DNA from: Actinomycetota bacterium | GTDB taxonomy: Bacteria > Actinomycetota > Acidimicrobiia > Acidimicrobiales > WLNW01 | Length of the DNA stretch: 48,274 bases | NCBI GenBank assembly: GCA_009699605.1 | Contig: WLNW01000005.1 | Location: 1-48,274 of the forward strand | Direction: 5' to 3' | Shown: positions 10,106 to 21,835 of the stretch, piece after piece | How positions within the stretch are numbered: the stretch's first letter is position 1 | How the letters are laid out: every line of letters starts with the position of its first letter | Position numbers and translations under genes: made by a program | The notes under the pieces: model-generated | The model's database searches: none | What the model saw: the letters and a program-made list of their open reading frames with translations, nothing else | Told to the model about the DNA's origin: nothing

Positions 10106-11604
10106 GCATCGTGACTGAGCCGCCACCTCCGCCCGGAAGCGTCACCCCGAACCCGGTCTACGCCGATGTCCCCGACGTGCCAGTCGGCGGACACCCGCGC
10201 CGCGACGTCCGCGACGGTCCGTTGCCGTTGCTGGTCTTCTTCGCGCTGCTCGTCTACCTCGGTTTGTCTGTCGGCTGGTGGGTCGTCGCTGCCGTGGTGG
10301 GCATCGTGCTCATGATCTTTCTGCACGAGCTCGGTCACTACACGACAGCCAAGCGCGGCGGTATGAAGGTCACCGAGTTCTTCCTCGGGTTCGGTCCTCG
10401 CCTGTGGTCTTTCACCCGCGGGGAGACCACCTATGGAGTCAAGGCCATTCCTCTCGGGGCCTATGTGCGCATCATCGGCATGTCGAACCTCGAAGAGGTT
10501 GAGCCTGAGGACGAAGCGCGCACCTACCGTCAGGCGTCGTACCCGCGCCGCATGCTGGTGGCGGTCGCCGGTTCGACGATGCACTTCATCCAGGCCTTCA
10601 TCTTGTTGATGGTGGTCTACGTCGGTATCGGTATCCCGACCGATTCGTGGACGATCCGCGAGGTTTCGGCCGATTCCGCGGCAGCGGCAGCGGGCCTGCA
10701 AATGGGTGACACGTTGGTCCAGATCGGCGATCAGCCGGTGGGCAAGTTCAAGGATCTGAGCGCGATCCTCGCGCTGGCGAGTGGTACCGACACCACCATC
10801 GTCTACTCACGCAACGGGCAGCAGATCTCGTCGAACGCCGTGATTGCCGAGCGCTTCGATGCCGATGTCGAACCGGCGATCACCGGGCTCGTGTCGGGCG
10901 ATCGCCTCGTGTCGGTCGATGGTGCCGCGGTGAGCAACTACGCGCAGTTCTCGTCGATCGTCACGATCGGCAACTCGTATCGCGTCGAGGTGCTTCGTGC
11001 CGACAAGCTGTGTGGGGTGCAGGCCACCGTCAACGAGTTGCCGCCTGCGGGCACCATCACGCGTGGGTTCCTCGGGGTGTCACCGCGATTCGCGAAGGCC
11101 CGCCAGAACCCGGCCGTGGGCGCGACGCGCAGTATCGGAGACTTCGGGCGCGTCGCGTCGGGGGCCGTGAGCGGCATCGCCCGTTTCGTCCGGCCGAACA
11201 ACGTCGGCTCGTTCGTCTCCGACACGGTCAAGGCGGGCACGGGTGGCACCGACGACGCCGAGTGCCGTTCGCTGTCGGCCGACGAGAACCGCGTCATGTC
11301 CATCTACGGCTTCGGCAAGGTGGCGAGCGACGCGGGCAAGGATGGAGTGGGCAACTTCCTCGAGCTGTTCGCGCTGTTCAATATCTTCATCGGCATCTTC
11401 AACCTGCTTCCCACGCTCCCGTTCGACGGAGGCCACGTCGTGGTGGCCACCTACGAGCGCATCCGCTCGCGCCGGGGCAAGCGTTACTTCGCCGACATGG
11501 CCAAGGCGCTGCCTATCGTTTACGCAGTGGCCGGCATCATGGTGTTCCTCGGGGTGCTGGCCCTGTTCCGAGACATCATCGATCCGCTGTCGCTCGGCGG
11601 CTGA
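10102..11604 (+). CDS. rseP: Site-2 (M50) intramembrane metalloprotease RseP/Rip1 family with PDZ domain
   Basis: IFLHELGHYTTAKRGGMKVTEFFLGFGPRLWSF (HExxH), C-terminal NLLPTLPFDGGH; overlaps dxr by 4 nt. Confidence 0.93.
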   Translation: MSIVTEPPPPPGSVTPNPVYADVPDVPVGGHPRRDVRDGPLPLLVFFALLVYLGLSVGWWVVAAVVGIVLMIFLHELGHYTTAKRGGMKVTEFFLGFGPRLWSFTRGETTYGVKAIPLGAYVRIIGMSNLEEVEPEDEARTYRQASYPRRMLVAVAGSTMHFIQAFILLMVVYVGIGIPTDSWTIREVSADSAAAAAGLQMGDTLVQIGDQPVGKFKDLSAILALASGTDTTIVYSRNGQQISSNAVIAERFDADVEPAITGLVSGDRLVSVDGAAVSNYAQFSSIVTIGNSYRVEVLRADKLCGVQATVNELPPAGTITRGFLGVSPRFAKARQNPAVGATRSIGDFGRVASGAVSGIARFVRPNNVGSFVSDTVKAGTGGTDDAECRSLSADENRVMSIYGFGKVASDAGKDGVGNFLELFALFNIFIGIFNLLPTLPFDGGHVVVATYERIRSRRGKRYFADMAKALPIVYAVAGIMVFLGVLALFRDIIDPLSLGG

Positions 11605-11653
11605 GCATGGCCCTCGCACGACATGGCCACGGCCGCGGTAGAAAGAAGCGCGC

Positions 11654-12883
11654 ATGGATGTGACCTCAGTTTCACCTCGTCGACCCACCCGGCGCATCAT
11701 GGTCGGCAACGTTCCGGTCGGTGGTGGTGCGCCGATCACGGTGCAGTCGATGACCACGACCAAGACGGCCGACGTCGAAGGTACGTTGCAGCAGATCTAT
11801 GCGCTCGCTGCGGCAGGTGCCGACATCGTGCGCTGCACCTGCAACGAGATCGAGGCCGCCGAGGGGCTGGCACAGATTGTGCCCCGAAGCCCGGTGCCGA
11901 TCGTCGCCGACATCCACCACCAGTACAAGATGGCCCTCGCCGCGCTCGACGCTGGCGTGCACTGCCTGCGGCTGAATCCGGGCAACATCCGGCGAGCCGA
12001 ACACATCAAGCTCGTGGCGAACGAGGCGAAGGCACGCGGCGTGCCCATCCGCATCGGGGTCAACGGCGGCTCGCTCGACCCCGCGCTCTACGAGAAGTAC
12101 GGCGGCCGGGTCACTGCCGAGGCCATGGTCGAGTCCGCGCAGCGCGAGCTCGCGTACTTCGAAGAGGTCGGCTTCGAGGACGTGAAGATCTCCGTCAAGG
12201 CGTCGAGCGTGGCACTCATGATCCAGGCATATCGCATGTTGGCCGACGTCACCGATTATCCCTTGCACCTCGGGGTCACCGAGGCCGGCCCGACGTTCGC
12301 AGGCCTCATCAAGTCGAGCGCCGGGATCGGCACATTGCTGGCCGAAGGCATTGGCGACACCATCCGCTACTCGCTCACCGCCGACCCGGTCGAAGAAGCT
12401 CGCGCCGGTCGTACGTTGCTCGAGGCACTCGGGCTGCGCGAGCGCAAGAACGTCGATCTCATCGCGTGTCCGTCGTGCGGCCGCGCCGAGGTCGACGTGA
12501 TCGCGATCGCCAACCAAGCACTCGAGGCCTTCAAGGATCGCGAGATCCCGTTGCAGATCGCCGTGATGGGGTGCGTCGTGAACGGCCCGGGCGAGGCGCG
12601 CGACGCCGACCTCGGCATTGCGGCGGGCAACAAGCGCGGACACCTTTTCGTGAAGGGCCAGAACGTGGCGGTCGTGCCCGAGTCCGAGATGGTCGAGGCC
12701 CTCGTCGACTGGGCGGAGTTCATCATGGAGCACGGGGTCGAAGCCGCGTTGGCCCGCGTCGACACCACCAAGGCGGCACGCGAGGCGCAGCGCGACAAGG
12801 CGCGACTACTCGACGCGCAGGGCGATGATGCGAACGACTCCGGCGCCCGCATCGAGCTCATCAAGAAGCGCGTCCGCGAGTAG
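11654..12883 (+). CDS. ispG: 4-hydroxy-3-methylbut-2-en-1-yl diphosphate synthase
   Basis: VGNVPVGGGAPITVQSMTTTKTADVEGTLQQI; CPSCGR and CVVNGPGEARDADLGIAAG Fe-S motifs. Confidence 0.96.
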   Translation: MDVTSVSPRRPTRRIMVGNVPVGGGAPITVQSMTTTKTADVEGTLQQIYALAAAGADIVRCTCNEIEAAEGLAQIVPRSPVPIVADIHHQYKMALAALDAGVHCLRLNPGNIRRAEHIKLVANEAKARGVPIRIGVNGGSLDPALYEKYGGRVTAEAMVESAQRELAYFEEVGFEDVKISVKASSVALMIQAYRMLADVTDYPLHLGVTEAGPTFAGLIKSSAGIGTLLAEGIGDTIRYSLTADPVEEARAGRTLLEALGLRERKNVDLIACPSCGRAEVDVIAIANQALEAFKDREIPLQIAVMGCVVNGPGEARDADLGIAAGNKRGHLFVKGQNVAVVPESEMVEALVDWAEFIMEHGVEAALARVDTTKAAREAQRDKARLLDAQGDDANDSGARIELIKKRVRE

Positions 12884-12895
12884 CGGCGCTGCTTC

Positions 12896-13414
12896 GTGGG
12901 CCTCACCGACTCCGCACGCGTGCGCGTCGACGACGCGCTCGTCGGACACCTGCCGCCGGTGTGCTGTATGACCGGTGCGCGGGCCGATGGGTTCGCCCCG
13001 ATCATCGTCCCCAAGCGGCTCGGCGCCGCGTGGTTGTTGCTGCTCGCCGGGCCAATCGGCGTCGCAGTGCTCGCGTCGATCTGGCCGCGGGTGCGCGTGC
13101 GCTACCTCGTGCGACTGCCGATGAGCGCGCCGGCATTCGAACGCATGCACCTGCTGCAGGTGCGTCGACTTTGGTGTTCCTGGCTCGGCGGCCTTGGTCT
13201 CGTGGCGACACTTGGTCTCCTGTGGGTGCCGATCCTCGCGATGGCGGTGTTCGCCGTCTCGGTGTTGTCGACCATCGTGGCTGTGCGCGCCCACGTGCTG
13301 CTGCCGTGGACGTTCCCGTCGGCCGTGGCCGAGACCGGCGGCCGCTGGATCGTCCTACGCGGCGTGCATCCTGGCTTCGTGCGCGCCGTCGCGACGCGAC
13401 GCCGGCCGGGATGA
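12896..13414 (+). CDS. Small membrane protein of unknown function (about two TM segments)
   Basis: GTG start; hydrophobic stretches AAWLLLLAGPIGVAVLASI and LVATLGLLWVPILAMAVFAVSVLSTIVAV; CCMTGARAD motif near N-terminus. Confidence 0.6.
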   Translation: MGLTDSARVRVDDALVGHLPPVCCMTGARADGFAPIIVPKRLGAAWLLLLAGPIGVAVLASIWPRVRVRYLVRLPMSAPAFERMHLLQVRRLWCSWLGGLGLVATLGLLWVPILAMAVFAVSVLSTIVAVRAHVLLPWTFPSAVAETGGRWIVLRGVHPGFVRAVATRRRPG

Positions 13415-13544
13415 GGATGCGATGCTTGACAAGCCAGTCGAACGAAACGTCGGTGTCGGGAAGTCGTTGCAGGATCTCCTACGGCCCGATGGCGTCGAGC
13501 GCGGTGAGGCGCGGGAACCGGCAAATGGCAATGGTCGTGGTCAT
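13410..13544 (-). pseudogene. N-terminal remnant of a DJ-1/PfpI (ThiJ-like) family gene, in-frame amber codon
   Basis: Reverse-strand translation MTTTIAICRFPRLTALDAIGP*EILQRLPDTDVSF resembles the DJ-1/PfpI start (..FPG.TALDAIGPYEVL..LP...V.F); TAG sits where Tyr of GPYE is expected; homology fades downstream. Confidence 0.6.
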
Positions 13545-13640
13545 CGAGTCGAGCGTCGACGCGATGAAGTCGATCGCGTATCCGCTTAGCTCCCGAGCGC
13601 TTGCGAGTAGTTCCGTGGCGCTCGGTAGCCTGATGGCCCT

Positions 13641-15065
13641 ATGGCGCCCAAGGCCGGCAAGGCCCCCATCCTCACCCCACAGTCCGAAGACTTTCCGCAG
13701 TGGTACCAGGACGTGCTCAACAAGGCGGAGCTCGCAGAGAGCGGCCTGGTGCGCGGCACGATGGTCATCCGGCCCTACGGGTACGCGATCTGGGAGCACA
13801 TGCAGTCCCAGATGGACCAGCGGATCAAGGCAGCGGGCGCGGTCAATGCGTACTTCCCGTTGTTCATCCCCGAGAGCTTCCTCAAACGCGAGGCCGAGCA
13901 CGTCGAGGGCTTCAGCCCGGAGCTGGCCGTGGTCACCCACGCCGGCGGCAAGCAACTTGACGAACCGGTGGTCGTGCGCCCAACGAGCGAGATGGTGATC
14001 AACCACTACTTTGCGAAGTGGATCCAGAGTTACCGCGATCTGCCCATGCTCGTGAACCAATGGGCCAACGTCGTGCGTTGGGAGCTGCGGCCGCGTATCT
14101 TCCTGCGCACCACCGAGTTCTTGTGGCAAGAAGGGCACACCGCGCACGCCACCGAGGCCGAAGCGCGATCGTACGCGCAGCGCATCCTGCACGAGGTCTA
14201 CGCCGACTTCATGGAGCGCGTGCTGGCGATCCCCGTGTACGTCGGCGCCAAGACGCGGCGCGAGCGGTTCGCGGGCGCGACGTTTACGTACTGCCTCGAA
14301 GGCATGATGCGCGACGGCAAGTCGTTGCAACTCGGCACCTCGCACGAGCTCGGTCAGAACTTCTCGCGTGTGTTCGACATGACCTTCCTTGACGAGAACG
14401 GCGCCCGTCCGCTCGCCTGGACCACGTCGTGGGGAACCTCCACGCGCATGGTCGGTGGGCTGATCATGGCCCATGGCGATGATGCTGGCCTCGTGGTGCC
14501 CCCGTCGATCGCGCCGAATCAGGTCGTGGTGCTCGTGGTCAAGGACGAAGGTGATGCGGTCGAAATAGCGCGGCGCATCACGGCCGACCTCACGGGGCGC
14601 GGGGTTCGCGCCCTGCTCGATGACAAGGTCTCGTCGAGCTTCGGTCGGCGCGCTACCGACTGGGAGCTGAAGGGCGTCCCGGTGCGGGTCGAGATCGGCC
14701 CGCGCGATCTGGCGGAAGGCATCGTTACGGTGGCCCGACGCGACGACGGGACCAAGGTCAGCCTCGCCGTCGACGAAGTCGCCGCGGCGCTCCCGGGCAT
14801 TCTCGACGCGGTGCAACAGTCGATCTTCGACCGGGCGCTCGCCCGACGCGAAGAGCGCACCGTCGAAGTGGCCGACGTCGCCCAGGCGCTCGAGGCGGCC
14901 CAGACGGGCTTTGCCCGCGCTCCGTGGTCGGTGATCGGCGAGGCGGGCGAAGCCGAACTGAACCGCTCCGCGGTGTCGGTGCGTTGCCTGCTCCGATCCG
15001 ACGGCACCGTGCCCGAGTCCCAGGACGAGCCCGATCTCGTGGCCATCATCGGCCGTAGCTACTGA
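13641..15065 (+). CDS. proS: Prolyl-tRNA synthetase, archaeal/eukaryotic-like type
   Basis: LTPQSEDFPQWYQDVLNKAELAESG..RGTMVIRPYGYAIWE, RPTSEMVINHYFAKWI, AWTTSWGTSTRMVGG; ends in Tyr; no bacterial-type insertion domain at this length (474 aa). Confidence 0.93.
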   Translation: MAPKAGKAPILTPQSEDFPQWYQDVLNKAELAESGLVRGTMVIRPYGYAIWEHMQSQMDQRIKAAGAVNAYFPLFIPESFLKREAEHVEGFSPELAVVTHAGGKQLDEPVVVRPTSEMVINHYFAKWIQSYRDLPMLVNQWANVVRWELRPRIFLRTTEFLWQEGHTAHATEAEARSYAQRILHEVYADFMERVLAIPVYVGAKTRRERFAGATFTYCLEGMMRDGKSLQLGTSHELGQNFSRVFDMTFLDENGARPLAWTTSWGTSTRMVGGLIMAHGDDAGLVVPPSIAPNQVVVLVVKDEGDAVEIARRITADLTGRGVRALLDDKVSSSFGRRATDWELKGVPVRVEIGPRDLAEGIVTVARRDDGTKVSLAVDEVAAALPGILDAVQQSIFDRALARREERTVEVADVAQALEAAQTGFARAPWSVIGEAGEAELNRSAVSVRCLLRSDGTVPESQDEPDLVAIIGRSY

Positions 15066-15155
15066 ACGCTCGGGTCGCCCCCGGGCCGGTGATCGCCACC
15101 GCATCGACGGCACGAGCGATAGCATGACCGTCGCGTAATCCACTCGACAGGGAGG

Positions 15156-15185
15156 AGGCGTGGGCCTGGCCCACGCCTTTCGTTT
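15156..15185 (+). terminator. Intrinsic-terminator-like hairpin between proS and rimP (aggcgtgggc-ctg-gcccacgcct followed by ttcgttt)
   Basis: Perfect 10-bp stem, 3-nt loop, T-rich 3' flank; could also be part of the rimP leader. Confidence 0.65.
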
Positions 15186-15234
15186 GTGGAGTGACAGTTC
15201 TACGACCGACATCTCGAGGCTGAAGGAGGCGAAC

Positions 15235-15861
15235 ATGGCGCTCATCGATCGGTTGCGCGAGATCGTCGAACCCTTGTGCCTCGACCTCTCGGTCGAGTTG
15301 TACGACCTCGAACTCAACGGTGGCGTGCTGAGGGTCACCGTCGACCAGGCCGAGGGCATCGGCATGGCGGCAATCGCGCCGTTGACCCGCGAGATCAGTC
15401 GGGCGCTCGACGTCCACGATCCGATCAGCGGTCACTTCACCCTCGAGGTCACGAGCCCCGGACTCGAACGTGCGTTGCGCACGCCGGCCCACTTCGTCCG
15501 CGCGATCGGCACCCCGGTCAAGCTGAAGCTGCGCCCCGGCGTCGCCGAGGATCGTCGCGTCGAAGGCATGGTGCTCGCCGCCGATGACACCGGGGTCGTG
15601 CTCGGCCCGGGGCCGAGCGGCGCCGACCAGCGCCGTTTCGCCTTCGCCGACATTGACAAAGCGCGTACGGTCTTCGAGTGGGGCCCGACGCCTCGGCCGA
15701 GCGACGCTGCCGCAAAGGACTCGCTGACGAAAGCCGGCGCGACGAAACAGAACACGAAGAAGAAGGTTGCCGGCTCGCCGGCGACGAAGGCCGCAGGTAC
15801 ACCGGCGGCCTCCCCAGAGCTACCCGCGCCAGCTGACGCGGTGAAGGTGGTCAACGCATGA
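15235..15861 (+). CDS. rimP: Ribosome maturation factor RimP with C-terminal extension
   Basis: LCLDLSVELYDLELNGGVLRVTVDQAEGIGMAAIAPLTREISRALDVHDPISGHFTLEVTSPGLERALRTPAHF; AAGGAGG ribosome-binding site; precedes nusA. Confidence 0.93.
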   Translation: MALIDRLREIVEPLCLDLSVELYDLELNGGVLRVTVDQAEGIGMAAIAPLTREISRALDVHDPISGHFTLEVTSPGLERALRTPAHFVRAIGTPVKLKLRPGVAEDRRVEGMVLAADDTGVVLGPGPSGADQRRFAFADIDKARTVFEWGPTPRPSDAAAKDSLTKAGATKQNTKKKVAGSPATKAAGTPAASPELPAPADAVKVVNA

Positions 15862-17087
15862 ACGCTGAATTCATGGAGGCGCTGAGCGCGCTCGCCGTCG
15901 AAAAAGGTATCTCCACCGACACGTTGCTCGCCGCGTTGGCCGACGCACTCGAGTCGGCCTACAAGCGCATGCCCGGCGCACACGAGTACGCGTGGGTGAT
16001 CGTTGATCCCGACAGCGGCGACATCCGCGTCTTCGCGCAGCAGCTCAACGAGGACGGCGAACCAGTCGGCGACGAGTTCGACGTGACCCCGAACGACTTC
16101 GGGCGCATCGCCGCTCAGACGTTCCGTCAGGTCATGATGCAGCGCATCCGCGAGGCCGAGCGCGAGCTCAAGTACGAGGAGTACGCCGGCCGTGAGGGTG
16201 ACATCGTCACCGGCATGATCCAGCAGAGCGATGCCCGCTACACGCTGCTCGATCTTGGCCGCGTCGAGGCACTGCTGCCCCAAGCCGAGCAGGTGCCTCA
16301 CGAGCGTCCCGAGCCCAACACCCGCCTCAAGGCCTACATCGTCGAGGTGCGCCGCACGTCGAAGGGGCCGCAGATCGTGGTCAGCCGCACCCACCCCGGG
16401 CTCATCAAGCGCCTCTTCGAACTCGAGGTCCCCGAGATCGCCGACGGCGTCGTCGAGATCAAGGCATGTGCCCGTGAACCCGGGCATCGCACCAAGATCG
16501 CGGTGTGGTCGAACGACAGCAACGTCGATCCGGTCGGGGCATGCGTCGGCGCTCGCGGCGCTCGGGTCCGCATGGTCGTGAATGAGCTCCGCGGCGAGAA
16601 GATCGACATCGTTCCCTATTCCGATGATCCGGCCGACTTCGTCATGAAGGCCCTCTCCCCGGCGAAGGTCAAAGAGGTCCGCCTCGACGAGGAGACCGGC
16701 ACCGCCGAGGTCATCGTCCCCGACTTCCAGCTGTCGCTCGCAATCGGCAAGGAAGGCCAGAACGCCCGGCTCGCGGCGCGTCTCACCGGCTGGCGCGTCG
16801 ACATCAAGAGCGAGTCCCAGTTGGCCGACGAGGAGCAAGCGGCCGACGTCGACTGGGCCGAGGGCGAATGGGTGCTCGACCCGGCCACCGGCGAGCAAGT
16901 TTGGCAGCCCGCCGAGGGTGGGCCATCGCTCAGCGCGCAAGAGTGGACCACCCCGGTCGCTTCAGACGGCGCAGCCGCCCCGGCGAATGATGCACTTGTG
17001 GCTGACGCGGCTGAGGTCGCCCCTGCGGCCGACGAACAGTCTGGCGCGGCCGAGCCGAGCGCCCCGAGCGAAGGCGGCGACGCGTAG
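15858..17087 (+). CDS. nusA: Transcription termination/antitermination factor NusA
   Basis: S1/KH architecture: [92 protein letters not shown]. Confidence 0.96.
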   Translation: MNAEFMEALSALAVEKGISTDTLLAALADALESAYKRMPGAHEYAWVIVDPDSGDIRVFAQQLNEDGEPVGDEFDVTPNDFGRIAAQTFRQVMMQRIREAERELKYEEYAGREGDIVTGMIQQSDARYTLLDLGRVEALLPQAEQVPHERPEPNTRLKAYIVEVRRTSKGPQIVVSRTHPGLIKRLFELEVPEIADGVVEIKACAREPGHRTKIAVWSNDSNVDPVGACVGARGARVRMVVNELRGEKIDIVPYSDDPADFVMKALSPAKVKEVRLDEETGTAEVIVPDFQLSLAIGKEGQNARLAARLTGWRVDIKSESQLADEEQAADVDWAEGEWVLDPATGEQVWQPAEGGPSLSAQEWTTPVASDGAAAPANDALVADAAEVAPAADEQSGAAEPSAPSEGGDA

Positions 17088-17107
17088 GCGCGCCGGGCAC
17101 TGGCCCG

Positions 17108-17416
17108 CTGCGCTCGTGCATCGGGTGCCGCTCGGTCCAGCCGGCGTGCGATCTCCTCCGCGTTACTCGGCGCGAGGACGGTAGCCTGCTCGCTGGCGGT
17201 CCTTCCGCTGGCCGGGGCGTTTGGGTTGGCCCGGCAGCGGCTTGTCTCGCGGCTTCCTCGGCGCACCTGCGTCGTGGGCTACGAGCCGAGGTGACACCGC
17301 AAGCCATAGCGGCGCTCGCCGCAACATGGGAATCGATGCTGGCAGCCCGGGGACGGGATGCCGAGCCGCCACCGGGATGTGTCCGCGAACGCGGAAACGC
17401 CCGCCGCGGTCAGTGA
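17108..17416 (+). CDS. ylxR: YlxR (DUF448) RNA-binding protein; no ATG/GTG/TTG start, candidate CTG start at 17108 (frame open from 17015)
   Basis: Not in supplied ORF track; translation [82 protein letters not shown] matches the YlxR pattern and lies between nusA and infB as expected; stop TGA 17414-17416. Confidence 0.8.
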   Translation: MRSCIGCRSVQPACDLLRVTRREDGSLLAGGPSAGRGVWVGPAAACLAASSAHLRRGLRAEVTPQAIAALAATWESMLAARGRDAEPPPGCVRERGNARRGQ

Positions 17417-17456
17417 CTTCGTGCGATCGGCTACGACCGTGCGAGGATAGACAAGT

Positions 17457-17478
17457 GTGCGGACCTGGGTGTCCGCAC
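17457..17478 (+). other. Hairpin (gtgcggac-ctgggt-gtccgcac) in the ylxR-infB intergenic leader
   Basis: Perfect 8-bp inverted repeat, 6-nt loop. Confidence 0.5.
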
Positions 17479-17570
17479 CGCCGGAAGCACGTTGCGTCCC
17501 GAGGTCCGCCACGACCGCGGAACACAGGCCCGACCGGCCAGCAAGACAACTAGAGGGCTGAGGACAGGAC

Positions 17571-20777
<3,207 letters not shown>

Positions 20778-20792
20778 TCACCTGCGCCATGG

Positions 20793-20822
20793 TTGCCGCG
20801 AGTGGGTGTCGAGCGATACAGT
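20793..20822 (+). promoter_or_regulatory. Candidate housekeeping promoter TTGCCG-N18-TACAGT upstream of the FMN riboswitch
   Basis: Partial matches to -35/-10 with 18-nt spacing; weak on its own. Confidence 0.3.
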
Positions 20823-20891
20823 TCAACTAATCGGGCGCATTAGGTGGCGCTCGCACCACTCACGTCGCAAAAAAGTTCAACAATGCAAACG

Positions 20892-21045
20892 TCCTCGGGG
20901 TTGGGTGTAACTCCCAACCGGCGGTGACTGGATCGGTCCGCGAGGGCTGCCAGAAGCCCGCGAACCCTGGTCCCGCTCGCGGGGCCCGGGCCGACCAGGT
21001 GCAAGTCCTGGGCCGACGGTCACAGTCCGGATGGGAGAGGGCGCC
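20892..21045 (+). ncRNA. FMN riboswitch (RFN element)
   Basis: Conserved segments cctcgggg..ggtgtaactcccaaccggcggtgac, agcccgcga, ggtgcaagtcctgggccgacggt, cacagtccggatgggagagg; directly upstream of ribE-ribBA-ribH. Confidence 0.95.
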
Positions 21046-21139
21046 AGCTGACCACGCAGTGCGTGCCTCGTCGGCGCGCCCTGCCACGCCGTGCTGCGCG
21101 CGCTGTCCGAATGCCCCCGGGGCACGAGGAGGCTCCGCA

Positions 21140-21835
21140 GTGTTCACGGGCATCATCGAAGAACTCGGTCAGGTCCGCGAGCGTTTCCCCGCGGGCGCAT
21201 GCGAGCGCTTCGTGATCGGCGCGATGACCGTGTTGAGCGATGTCTCGCTCGGCGCGTCGATCGCGGTCAACGGTGCATGTCTCACGGTCATCGAATGGGG
21301 CCCCGACTGGTGGGCCGCCGAAGCGGTCCCCGAAACGCTCCGGTGCACCAACCTCGGTGCGCTGGTCGTGGGGGACAGGGTCAACCTTGAGCGCCCGCTG
21401 GCTGCTGCGGCGAGGCTCGGAGGGCACATCGTGCTCGGCCACGTCGACGCCACGATCCCGTTGCTCGGAAGACGCATCCTCGACGCCATGTCGCCCGACA
21501 CGGGAACCGTCGAGCTCACCTTCGGGCTTCCCGCGTCTCTCGCCCCGTTCGTGGTCGAGAAGGGTTCGGTCGCCATCGATGGCATCAGCCTCACTGTTGC
21601 CTCCGTCGGTCGAGACGAACGCGGCCGCCATACGTTCGATATCGCCGTGATCCCGCACACCCGGCAGGTGACCACGCTCGGCGTGCGCAACCCCGGCGAC
21701 TTCGTCAACTTCGAAGCCGACTATCTCGCGAAGGTCGTGGGCCGACTGGCCGCGCCGTATCGCGACGCATTCCTCGGTGACGGTTTCATCGCCGACAGTT
21801 TTCCCGGTGATCGGGACAGGGAGGGGCAGCAATGA
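21140..21835 (+). CDS. ribE: Riboflavin synthase alpha subunit
   Basis: GTG start; [63 protein letters not shown]. Confidence 0.95.
   Translation: MFTGIIEELGQVRERFPAGACERFVIGAMTVLSDVSLGASIAVNGACLTVIEWGPDWWAAEAVPETLRCTNLGALVVGDRVNLERPLAAAARLGGHIVLGHVDATIPLLGRRILDAMSPDTGTVELTFGLPASLAPFVVEKGSVAIDGISLTVASVGRDERGRHTFDIAVIPHTRQVTTLGVRNPGDFVNFEADYLAKVVGRLAAPYRDAFLGDGFIADSFPGDRDREGQQ

Noticed and set aside
13479-13481. Amber codon in the DJ-1 fragment as stop-codon recoding
   Set aside because: TAG acts as a normal stop in nusA and SURF1 here, and the fragment loses homology soon after, so pseudogenisation is simpler.
13479-15365. 628-aa minus-strand ORF opposite proS
   Set aside because: Shadow ORF over proS; only its last part (13479-13544) overlaps a plausible real signal, the DJ-1/PfpI remnant, reported separately.
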